Part shown: piece by piece, positions 45,253 to 51,614 of the stretch | Layout of the letters: each line of letters opens with the position of its first letter | Numbering within the stretch: position 1 is the first letter of the stretch | Assembly: GCA_036651815.1 (NCBI GenBank) | Contig: JAVVXB010000022.1 | Coordinates: 1-51,614 of the forward strand | DNA: 51,614 bases | DNA from: JAVVXB01 sp036651815 | GTDB lineage: Bacteria > Bacillota > Clostridia > Christensenellales > CAG-138 | Direction: 5' to 3' | Program-made: the position numbers and the translations under genes | Notes under the pieces: generated by a model | Databases searched by the model: none | Told to the model about the DNA's origin: nothing | Seen by the model: the letters and a program-made list of their open reading frames with translations, nothing else

Positions 45253-46707
45253 TCATCGTTTGTCCACACAGATAGTTTTAATATCGCACATGCACTGCAT
45301 CGCGTATTTTCCGCCCAGTCTACCAACGCCGCTCATTTTCGAACCTCCGCCGCCAAATGGTAAGTGATACTCAAGATAGCAGTTTCCATCATTGATCACA
45401 ACCACACCTGACTCCAGGCGATCTGCAAAGTAAGTCGAACGAGGAATGCTGCCCGTGAACACCGACTTCACTAGCCCCCACTGGTCGCTGTTGGCCATGC
45501 TTAGCGCTTGTTCATCCGTATCAAATGGAATGATCGGTGCACAGGGTCCGAACGTTTCATCCAAATTATAAAGGCTATCCAGAGGGACATCGCATACTAC
45601 GGTTGGTTCAAAATAGAAGCCCTTACTAAATTCCTTAGCAGGTTTTCCACCAACGAGAAATTTCACGCCGCGCTTTTTTCCATCTTCCGCATGTTCGATA
45701 TTCTTTTGAAATGTCTCGCGATTATTCATTGAGCCCATTGTCGTGCTTTCTTTGAGCGGATCACCTAGCACATAGGCTTCTGCCGCCGCGACCATGCGGT
45801 CACATACTTCTTTATAACGGCTGCGATGTACCAATACACGCTCAGTTGCACAGCAAATCTGCCCGGCGTTATTAAAGCTTGCCGATGCGATTGGAGCAAT
45901 TGCCAGATCGAGGTTCGCATCATCCAGAATAATACTCGGACCATTGCCACCCATTTCAAGAATCAACGCTTTTGCCTGTGCTTTGGATGCGATTATCTTG
46001 CCGACTACCGTACTGCCGGTAAATCCGATGCCGTTGACATCATCGTTCTGCGAAATCTCGTCGCCAACAATGGAGCCACGACCAGAGACCAGATTGATAA
46101 CACCAGCAGGCACACCTGCACGATCGATGCATTCCATCAGTTTTATCGCACACAAGGTTGTGCTTGATGCTGGATTCCACACCACGGTGTTGCCCGTTGC
46201 CAGGGCAGCCGCCAGATATTCACTCGGAATATTCACCGGGTAGTTCCAAGGGGTAATGATTCCGAACACACCTTTTGGTGTCAGCGTCGTATATGCAATT
46301 TTATTTTTGTCACGCGTTGGCACCATTTCCCCATTGAGCAGCCATTTGCACTGCTCTGCCGCTTCCTCGTATTGGCTCATGGCTGCAGAAGCCTCGCCAA
46401 TCGCCTCGCTGAAATACGGTTTGCCCTGCTCCAACGATATCGTTTTGGCCAATTCATCCTGTGCCTCATGCACCGCATGTGCCACCTTAAGCAAAATTTC
46501 CGAGCGTTCAAACACAGAAGTTGTGCGATACCATGCTGCCGCCTTCTTGGCAGCCATAATGGCCTTGCTCGCATCCGCGCGGCTGCCCGCCGGCACTTTT
46601 GCAATGACCTCCCCTGTTGCGGGATTGATTGCGTCGCACACTGCGCCGCCTTCCGCTTCTACCCATTTCCCGTCGATATACATACGGAATGTTTCGATGC
46701 TACTCAT
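45253..46707 (-). CDS. NAD(P)-dependent aldehyde dehydrogenase
   Basis: 484 residues. Motifs: FGIITPWNYPVNIPSEYLAAALATGNTVVW, GFTGSTVVGKII, general-base Glu in LEMGGNGPSIILDDANLDLA, and catalytic Cys in NNAGQICCATERVLVH. The class resembles succinate-semialdehyde/glycolaldehyde/ketoglutarate-semialdehyde dehydrogenases. SD aaagg. As the second gene of the operon it probably oxidises an aldehyde intermediate to a carboxylate. Confidence 0.92.
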   Translation of the reverse strand: MSSIETFRMYIDGKWVEAEGGAVCDAINPATGEVIAKVPAGSRADASKAIMAAKKAAAWYRTTSVFERSEILLKVAHAVHEAQDELAKTISLEQGKPYFSEAIGEASAAMSQYEEAAEQCKWLLNGEMVPTRDKNKIAYTTLTPKGVFGIITPWNYPVNIPSEYLAAALATGNTVVWNPASSTTLCAIKLMECIDRAGVPAGVINLVSGRGSIVGDEISQNDDVNGIGFTGSTVVGKIIASKAQAKALILEMGGNGPSIILDDANLDLAIAPIASASFNNAGQICCATERVLVHRSRYKEVCDRMVAAAEAYVLGDPLKESTTMGSMNNRETFQKNIEHAEDGKKRGVKFLVGGKPAKEFSKGFYFEPTVVCDVPLDSLYNLDETFGPCAPIIPFDTDEQALSMANSDQWGLVKSVFTGSIPRSTYFADRLESGVVVINDGNCYLEYHLPFGGGGSKMSGVGRLGGKYAMQCMCDIKTICVDKR

Positions 46708-46747
46708 ATTGTTTGCCTTTCTCTACATATAAAATTGCTCACCTGCG

Positions 46748-47902
46748 TTACATGCGCCTGCTTTTTGCATACCGTTCTATGCGATCCATTGCTTTTTCAA
46801 TGTTTTTTGTACTGTTTGCCAACGAAAGTCTGAGATGTCCTTCTCCAGCCTCGCCAAAGCCGCTGCCCGGCACGGTGATCACACCAGCTTTTTCAAGTAA
46901 TTCATTCGCCACAGTCACGGCATCCGCGCCCAAGCTCGAAACATTCGGAAATACATAAAACGTACCGCCCGGCTTTCCACATGAAATGCCGTCTATTGCA
47001 TTGAGTCGTGTAAGTACATAATCACGCCGCTGCTCATAATCCTTGGCAAAAGCAACCGAGTATTCCGAATAATGGAACGACTCCAGCGCTGCGTATTGTG
47101 ACACAGCCGCCACACACGCCAGCGTATTTTCCTGGAGTTTTGTAAGCTTATCAATCAAATACGACGGTCCTGCTGCATAGCCGACACGCCAGCCTGTCAT
47201 CGCAAATGCCTTTGAAAAGCTGTTCACGATGATGCAGCGTTCCTTCATGCCTGGTTGTTCCGCTATGCTGTGATGCACCGCACCATCAAACAGAATTGTG
47301 CTGTACACCTCGTCGGAAATCACATATAGATCATGCCTGCGAATCACATCCGCGATTGCAGCAAGGCCATCGCTTGTCAGTACCGCACCGGTAGGATTGT
47401 TTGGAGAATTGAGCATCACCAGTTTGGTTCGCTTTGTAATCGCCCGTTCTAAATCTGCCGCACACAATCGGTAACCGTTTTCCTCGGTCACCTTTACGCA
47501 TTTTGGTTTTCCACCAAAGAAGCGAATCTGTGAGGCATAGTTGAGCCACTGCGGATCTTGGATAAGTACCTCATCTCCTGATTCAATGACCACCATCAGG
47601 ATATTGGCCAGTGCACCCATGCCACCAGCGGTGATAATTACTTCATCAAATGAATACTGCATGCCTCGCTCGCAAAGATGCTTTGCTATGCGTTCACGCA
47701 ATGGACGAATCCCCGCATTTGGCGTGTAGTGCGTTTTCCCATGTTCCAATGCGGCAATGCCCGCTTCAATAATAGGTTTTGGCGTATCCGTTTCCGGTTC
47801 GCCAATGCCGAGATTGATCGCATCCGGGTAATTGGCCGCACGATCAAACATGGCACGAATTGCACCCTGTTTCAAATCTGTTGCGCGTTGATTAAGTAAC
47901 AT
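46748..47902 (-). CDS. Pyridoxal-phosphate aminotransferase (class I)
   Basis: 384 residues. Fold type I aminotransferase of the aspartate/aromatic family: NLGIGEPETDTPKPI, ITAGGMGALANI, MLNSPNNPTGAV, VISDEVYSTILFDG, the PLP-lysine motif NSFSKAFAMTGWRVGYAAG, and RLSLANSTKNI. SD tttggagg. It is the promoter-proximal gene of the catabolic operon and may remove the amino group of the imported compound. Acceptor/donor unknown. Confidence 0.9.
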   Translation of the reverse strand: MLLNQRATDLKQGAIRAMFDRAANYPDAINLGIGEPETDTPKPIIEAGIAALEHGKTHYTPNAGIRPLRERIAKHLCERGMQYSFDEVIITAGGMGALANILMVVIESGDEVLIQDPQWLNYASQIRFFGGKPKCVKVTEENGYRLCAADLERAITKRTKLVMLNSPNNPTGAVLTSDGLAAIADVIRRHDLYVISDEVYSTILFDGAVHHSIAEQPGMKERCIIVNSFSKAFAMTGWRVGYAAGPSYLIDKLTKLQENTLACVAAVSQYAALESFHYSEYSVAFAKDYEQRRDYVLTRLNAIDGISCGKPGGTFYVFPNVSSLGADAVTVANELLEKAGVITVPGSGFGEAGEGHLRLSLANSTKNIEKAMDRIERYAKSRRM

Positions 47903-47976
47903 TCTTCCGATCCTCCAAATATGTTCACATCCTGTACGACCACGATCTGATAATATCGTACTGAACCCTATGTTTT

Positions 47977-48005
47977 ACTATACCACCGACATACTCTGTT
48001 GTCTA
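47977..48005 (-). promoter_or_regulatory. Promoter of the catabolic operon
   Basis: On the minus strand TAGACA (48005-48000), a 17-bp spacer and TATAGT (47982-47977), about 75 bases upstream of the aminotransferase start. It overlaps the first operator-like site. Confidence 0.65.
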
Positions 48006-48009
48006 TACA
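48000..48009. promoter_or_regulatory. GntR/HutC operator-like site 1 (TGTCTATACA)
   Basis: A near-palindrome matching the general HutC-subfamily pattern GTxTAxAC. It overlaps the -35 box of the catabolic operon promoter, where a bound repressor would block transcription. Confidence 0.6.
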
Positions 48010-48180
48010 TTTTGTTTGCATTTTTTAACTTTCATTCTCAATTATTTTCTATTTCTCATTATTTCTACACATTCGATCTTTATTTTATGATATTCCATCG
48101 CCTTATCCTAGTCTTTATCATGCTTTTTCTAATTATATATAAAACCATAAACGGATAATCCGCTTTTGTTCTATACGTAT

Positions 48181-48190
48181 TGTATATACA
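48181..48190. promoter_or_regulatory. GntR/HutC operator-like site 2 (TGTATATACA)
   Basis: A perfect 10-bp palindrome, differing from site 1 at one position, 27 bases upstream of the gntR -35 box. A weaker look-alike (tctatacgta) precedes it at about 48170. Suggests autoregulation. Confidence 0.6.
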
Positions 48191-48216
48191 TTTATAAATA
48201 TAGTTTTTATAACTAT

Positions 48217-48245
48217 TTGACATGGTCACGGTTGCATGATACAAT
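48217..48245 (+). promoter_or_regulatory. Promoter of the GntR-family regulator gene
   Basis: TTGACA (48217-48222), a 17-bp spacer and TACAAT (48240-48245), a strong sigma-70-type match. Confidence 0.75.
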
Positions 48246-48281
48246 TTAGACTAGATATTTAAGATGAAGGAGTCCGCACAG

Positions 48282-49007
48282 ATGGCGACATACACTGGTG
48301 AAAAACACGCCTATCTCGAAGTAGAAAAATTTCTTCGCGACAGTATCGACAACCGTATGTATTCGCCCGGGAGTCTGTTGCCAACAGAAAAAAGTCTGTG
48401 CGAAATGTTCGGAGTGAGTCGTATGACCATTCGGCAAGCACTCAACAATCTAGTGAATGAGAAGATAATCTTTCGAATTCGAGGAAAAGGATCCTTCGTG
48501 TCCAACGTGATGATTGAAAAACCGCCCGTAATTCAAGGTTTTACAGATGAAATCACCAGCATGGGCATGCGTCCTGGCAGCGAAATGATCAGCTTCGACC
48601 GCATTGTTCCCAGTGAAGGTGTTCGCGCTGCGCTGCAGCTAAACGCCGATGAAATGGTATATTGTTTCCATCGTCTCCGTTTGGCCGATGACGCGCCCAT
48701 GGCAGTAGAATACAGTTATTTGCCGACCAAGTTGTTCCCGAATTTGGATCGCTTCAACCTGATGGAGAATTCGTTATATGGCATCATCAAGCATCAATAC
48801 CATGTTCAATTTAGTTTTTTAGCGCAGCAAGTGCGTGCCGTAAAGCTCACACGTGCAGATGCGCAGCGTCTGCTTGGCACAGGCAGCGGCTTTTCATTAC
48901 AAGTATCGCGTACGCTGTACAGCATCAGCAATCTGCCGCTCGAATATTCACAAACACTTTATCACCCCAGTAAATACTCCGTAAATATCAACATTGCGCA
49001 GGATTGA
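48282..49007 (+). CDS. HutC-subfamily GntR transcriptional regulator
   Basis: 241 residues from ATG 48282 (aaggag nine bases upstream; the first ATG at 48264 lies inside the SD). N-terminal winged-helix HTH (KHAYLEVEKFLRDSIDNRMYSPGSLLPTEKSLCEMFGVSRMTIRQALNNLVNEKI with the GntR core SRMTIRQALN), then a UTRA effector domain (QGFTDEITSMGMRPGSEM ... CFHRLRLADDAPMAVEYSYLPTKLF ... LPLEYSQTLYHPSKYSVNI). It faces the catabolic operon, so an intermediate of that pathway is the probable effector. Convergent with nanE-nanK. Confidence 0.93.
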   Translation: MATYTGEKHAYLEVEKFLRDSIDNRMYSPGSLLPTEKSLCEMFGVSRMTIRQALNNLVNEKIIFRIRGKGSFVSNVMIEKPPVIQGFTDEITSMGMRPGSEMISFDRIVPSEGVRAALQLNADEMVYCFHRLRLADDAPMAVEYSYLPTKLFPNLDRFNLMENSLYGIIKHQYHVQFSFLAQQVRAVKLTRADAQRLLGTGSGFSLQVSRTLYSISNLPLEYSQTLYHPSKYSVNINIAQD

Positions 49008-49217
49008 TTTTCTATTTTTCCATGTTTTTTTGTTGCAATCTAATATCGCCTATTAAATCAGCAATCCAATTGGATAAAACCGAACGAATTGTGTTTCTAG
49101 CAATCCACTCATACATTTTTTTTGCAGCTGGACTGGATTGTGTATTTTTTCTCTTTATTCAAATGAAGTATTGCACTTGCCTAATTCATGCATGGGAGTC
49201 GTGCACATGCCTATTTT

Positions 49218-50822
49218 TTATATCAATTTCATTCCGTTGCGCATTGCTAGATAAATTGTGCCAAGAATGCCCGCGCGATTGCCCAGCTCCGATCCTAGTA
49301 CCTTCACGCTATGATAATTTGGCAGGAGATACGTCGGCAGCTGTTTTATGATCTTTTCCGTAATCCGCGGGTTGTTCATGATCCCGCCGCCCAATATCAC
49401 GTTTGCCGGATTATACATGTGAATCAGCGAAATCAATCCATACAGCACCTCTTTTGTCCAGCGCTCCACTGTTTCTGCAATCTGTGGGTCATCCATCTGG
49501 CCCATAATCTCGAAACCTGTCATCTGTTTTCCTGTTACAGCCTCAACCTCACACGTAAGCGCTTTTGTCGATGCATACGCTTCATAGCAGCCCGCATGTC
49601 CGCATGTACATGCGCGTCCACCCGCATGCGTCAGCATATGCCCAAATCCGCCAGCCGCAAACGAATGTCCATATTGCAACCGTCCGTTTTGAAAGATCGC
49701 GCCGCCAATCCCCGTGCCATAGGTCAGATACAAAAATCGATCCAGTTCGCGCGCCGCGCCATACTGTGCCTCCCCCATGGCAGCGGCGTACGCATCGTTT
49801 TCCACCATCACAGGCTTGTGAAACCGTGCCTCCAAACGGCGCTTAATTTCTATGCCTGTATAGCCTGGCACAATTTCGGTTGAATAAAGCACACGTCCCT
49901 CGTGTGGATTGATCCACCCACAGCTGCAGATGGTGATATAGTCAAATTTAAGATACGTTTGAATGATTGCTGGCACGGTCTGCTCAATGAGTAATTCTGC
50001 GCCGCACTGCGCATTGCTAGGTGTTTCGTTCACTTGAAATTGTTCCAGAGGTTCTCCGACTGTATAGGCGCAATGCTTGATATATGTACCGCCGATATCA
50101 ATGGCAATAATTCGGTCACCGCAGGCAATACGTGTGCAATTCAATGGAAGTGCCGCCACAAACCGGCTTGTAATCTCCCGCGGCCTGGTAATGGCGCCGC
50201 CAACCACGCAGCAAAATGCGCCATAGGCCAATACATTCTGCAGTTGCTCCGGGGTTGTGATCCCGCCCTCCGCGATCACCGGCAAATGCATCCCGGTTAT
50301 CAAGGTGCGGATAAACTCCATATCCGGTAACGAGATGCTATGCGTTTGTTCGGTATAACCGCGCAATGTAGTTCCAATGCAATCAAACCCCATGCATTCG
50401 GCATTAACCGCGTCCTCAAGTGTGGCGCAATCGGCCATAAAAATTTGCCTTGGATAACGGTTCCTTGCCTGCGCAAACAGTGTCTTGAGTGTAAGCCCAT
50501 TTGGTCGCGGTCGGGACGTTGCGTCAATGGCTATAATCTCCACGCCCGTATTGACTAAAGCGTCAATCTCGGTCATTGTCGGTGTAATATAAACATCGCT
50601 GTTTTCATATAGCTGTTTGATGATCCCAATCATCGGCAGATGTACTTTAGCACGTATGGCGATAATATCGGCAACAGAGTTTGCGCGGATACCAACGGCA
50701 CCGCCGCTGGCAGCAGACATCGCCATTCGACACATTATGTCAGGGTCATGCAGTGGCTCTTCCGACAAAGCTTGGCAGGAAACAACCAACCCACCGCGGA
50801 TTTGTTTCAAGATATCATGCAT
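49218..50822 (-). CDS. nanEK: Fused N-acetylmannosamine-6-phosphate 2-epimerase/N-acetylmannosamine kinase
   Basis: A 534-residue bifunctional protein. Residues 1-228 are NanE (GGLVVSCQALSEEPLHDP, IKQLYENSDVYITPTM, MADCATLEDAV, PVIAEGGITTPEQ): epimerises ManNAc-6-P to GlcNAc-6-P. Residues about 238-534 are a ROK kinase (IIAIDIGGTYIKHCAY ATP loop; zinc-binding CTCGHAGCYEAYAS; VILGGGIMNN): phosphorylates ManNAc. Together they process the product of sialic acid lyase. Own promoter (TTGTTC-16 bp-TATAAT). The gene lies beyond the GntR gene, which is on the opposite strand. Confidence 0.94.
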   Translation of the reverse strand: MHDILKQIRGGLVVSCQALSEEPLHDPDIMCRMAMSAASGGAVGIRANSVADIIAIRAKVHLPMIGIIKQLYENSDVYITPTMTEIDALVNTGVEIIAIDATSRPRPNGLTLKTLFAQARNRYPRQIFMADCATLEDAVNAECMGFDCIGTTLRGYTEQTHSISLPDMEFIRTLITGMHLPVIAEGGITTPEQLQNVLAYGAFCCVVGGAITRPREITSRFVAALPLNCTRIACGDRIIAIDIGGTYIKHCAYTVGEPLEQFQVNETPSNAQCGAELLIEQTVPAIIQTYLKFDYITICSCGWINPHEGRVLYSTEIVPGYTGIEIKRRLEARFHKPVMVENDAYAAAMGEAQYGAARELDRFLYLTYGTGIGGAIFQNGRLQYGHSFAAGGFGHMLTHAGGRACTCGHAGCYEAYASTKALTCEVEAVTGKQMTGFEIMGQMDDPQIAETVERWTKEVLYGLISLIHMYNPANVILGGGIMNNPRITEKIIKQLPTYLLPNYHSVKVLGSELGNRAGILGTIYLAMRNGMKLI

Positions 50823-50912
50823 AATTTCTACGTCTCTTTTCTCTCAGGCCGTACAAACAAGCCTGATTATCTAACTTAACATTTTATTTGATGCAAAAAA
50901 ATATTTATTGTT

Positions 50913-50940
50913 ATTATACATCATTCAAACAATTGAACAA
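50913..50940 (-). promoter_or_regulatory. Promoter of nanE-nanK
   Basis: On the minus strand TTGTTC (50940-50935), a 16-bp spacer and TATAAT (50918-50913), about 90 bases upstream of the ATG at 50822. Confidence 0.6.
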
Positions 50941-51053
50941 GATCGATTTTAAAAATGAAGTGGGCCGCCCAGTCCGGGCAAAAGAATAACCCATAGGGCA
51001 ACCAACGTGTAGAATGGCGTTGTTACGACAACATTCAAAACGGAGGTAACGCT

Positions 51054-51231
51054 ATGAGCTACTATCATCTCATCCTATTTGAGCGAGGCCGAACACAAGA
51101 ATTATTGCAATGGGCTGTTCGCATAGCGCAACGCGCAAGAACAAGAACGATTGCCAATGTGCTGCTTGAATAGAGCAATCGCCCTAAAACCAGCGCGGTA
51201 TCGCTCCCAAATGGACCGTGCGGTTTCTCGT
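51054..51231 (+). pseudogene. Decayed IS30-like transposase start
   Basis: ATG 51054 with SD cggagg begins MSYYHLILFERGRTQELLQ, the usual N-terminus of IS30-family transposases. A frameshift follows and the frame stops at 51171. Fragments such as CSHS and, after another shift, TIAN still resemble the helix-turn-helix region. The rest of the transposase is absent. Confidence 0.6.
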
Positions 51232-51274
51232 ATGTAGACGGCACAGACTAACCCGGGAAAGGCTGCGCAGGCAG

Positions 51275-51346
51275 CCTGCAGCACGCGTCGCAAACGCTCC
51301 AAGCCAAAGGGGAAAGCGTACCGATGATTTCGTCGCAGGCATCACG
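51275..51346. repeat. 72-bp direct repeat, copy 1
   Basis: Begins cctgcagcacgcgtcgcaaa and ends gtcgcaggcatcacg. Identical to 51416-51487 (141 bp offset), with the match continuing a few bases beyond with one mismatch. On the minus strand it encodes a repeated peptide containing MPATKSSVRFPLWLGAF, probably fortuitous. Confidence 0.9.
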
Positions 51347-51415
51347 AAAAAGCTATTGGTAGCCCCCCCAACAGCACCATAAACGCCCGCCAGTATAGCG
51401 ACCGCGCAGGTTCTA

Positions 51416-51487
51416 CCTGCAGCACGCGTCGCAAACGCTCCAAGCCAAAGGGGAAAGCGTACCGATGATTTCGTCGCAGGCATCACG
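51416..51487. repeat. 72-bp direct repeat, copy 2
   Basis: Identical to copy 1 over 72 bases. The 69 bases between copies are unique in this window. Likely part of a dispersed intergenic repeat family. Confidence 0.9.
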
Positions 51488-51614
51488 GAAAAGCGACGGG
51501 TAACCTGGTCACCGGAACAAATTGCAACCATCGTGACGTTGGGAATTGTCAGCTGAAAACCATCGGCAATTGGTGTCGTTCCAAGATTTTTCCGACAATT
51601 ATTGTACAGAACCT

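Noticed and set aside
49004..49351. 115-residue plus-strand ORF after gntR
   Set aside because: AT-rich, low-complexity reading of the intergenic region and antisense to the nanEK 3' end; no SD.
51275..51487. CRISPR array
   Set aside because: Only two copies of a 72-bp unit with a 69-bp spacer and no cas genes; repeat length and number do not fit CRISPR.
51184..51531. 115-residue minus-strand ORF with a duplicated 25-residue segment
   Set aside because: The duplication is simply the 72-bp DNA repeat; no SD, no family similarity, and the same peptide is typical of spurious calls on intergenic repeats.

Overview
The window looks like chromosome from an anaerobic, spore-forming member of the Clostridia. 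Evidence: spoIVA and gpr (endospore genes), oxygen-sensitive indolepyruvate:ferredoxin oxidoreductase (iorAB), aconitase X, a clostripain-type protease, lipoprotein ABC systems and Gram-positive style Shine-Dalgarno sites and terminators. The species cannot be named from sequence alone.

Left end (1-1.7 kb): remains of a lipoprotein gene pair and of a serine-recombinase mobile element. The recombinase C-terminus is fused in frame to the signal peptide of a truncated gene and runs into the terminator of a tRNA-Leu(UAA) gene. From 1.7 to 10.3 kb are housekeeping and accessory genes: a membrane-tethered clostripain-like peptidase, a lipoprotein alkaline phosphatase, a methylthioribose-1-phosphate isomerase and divergent MTA/MTI phosphorylase pair, a DUF1002 protein and glycerate kinase. 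About 0.9 kb of gene-free, repeat-containing DNA follows.

11.3-19.9 kb is a surface-protein module: a BTAD-type regulator with a degenerate GGDEF-like C-terminal domain, a 71-residue small protein, and a 2286-residue InlB/MBG/Ig-like repeat protein held by three C-terminal membrane helices instead of an LPXTG signal. A terminator-like hairpin in the small protein's leader lies inside an in-frame, SD-preceded extension, suggesting translation-coupled attenuation. I consider this the best candidate for an undescribed system.

20.5-26.3 kb carries gpr, spoIVA, plsY, der and a DUF512 radical-SAM gene, all on the minus strand. 26.5-28.2 kb is a two-subunit aconitase X. It is followed by an internally deleted IS200/IS605-type element, then a Cache-GGDEF(degenerate)-EAL c-di-GMP protein, then a HisC-like aminotransferase-iorA-iorB operon with a near-consensus promoter.

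35.7-47.9 kb is one compact 11-gene minus-strand catabolic operon: aminotransferase, aldehyde dehydrogenase, ABC importer (binding protein plus two permeases), N-acetylneuraminate-lyase-like aldolase, 2-hydroxyacid dehydrogenase, aldo/keto reductase, M20 deacylase, KDPG aldolase-VOC fusion and KDG kinase. It is headed by a divergent HutC/GntR regulator, with two TGT(C/A)TATACA operator-like sites in the shared promoter region. A fused NanE-NanK gene (49.2-50.8 kb) lies beyond it. Together they suggest uptake and breakdown of a sialic-acid-like or N-acylated amino-sugar acid to ManNAc/GlcNAc-6-P and/or KDPG, pyruvate and triose phosphate. The exact substrate is not resolved. The right end holds a decayed IS30-like transposase start and a perfect 72-bp direct repeat.
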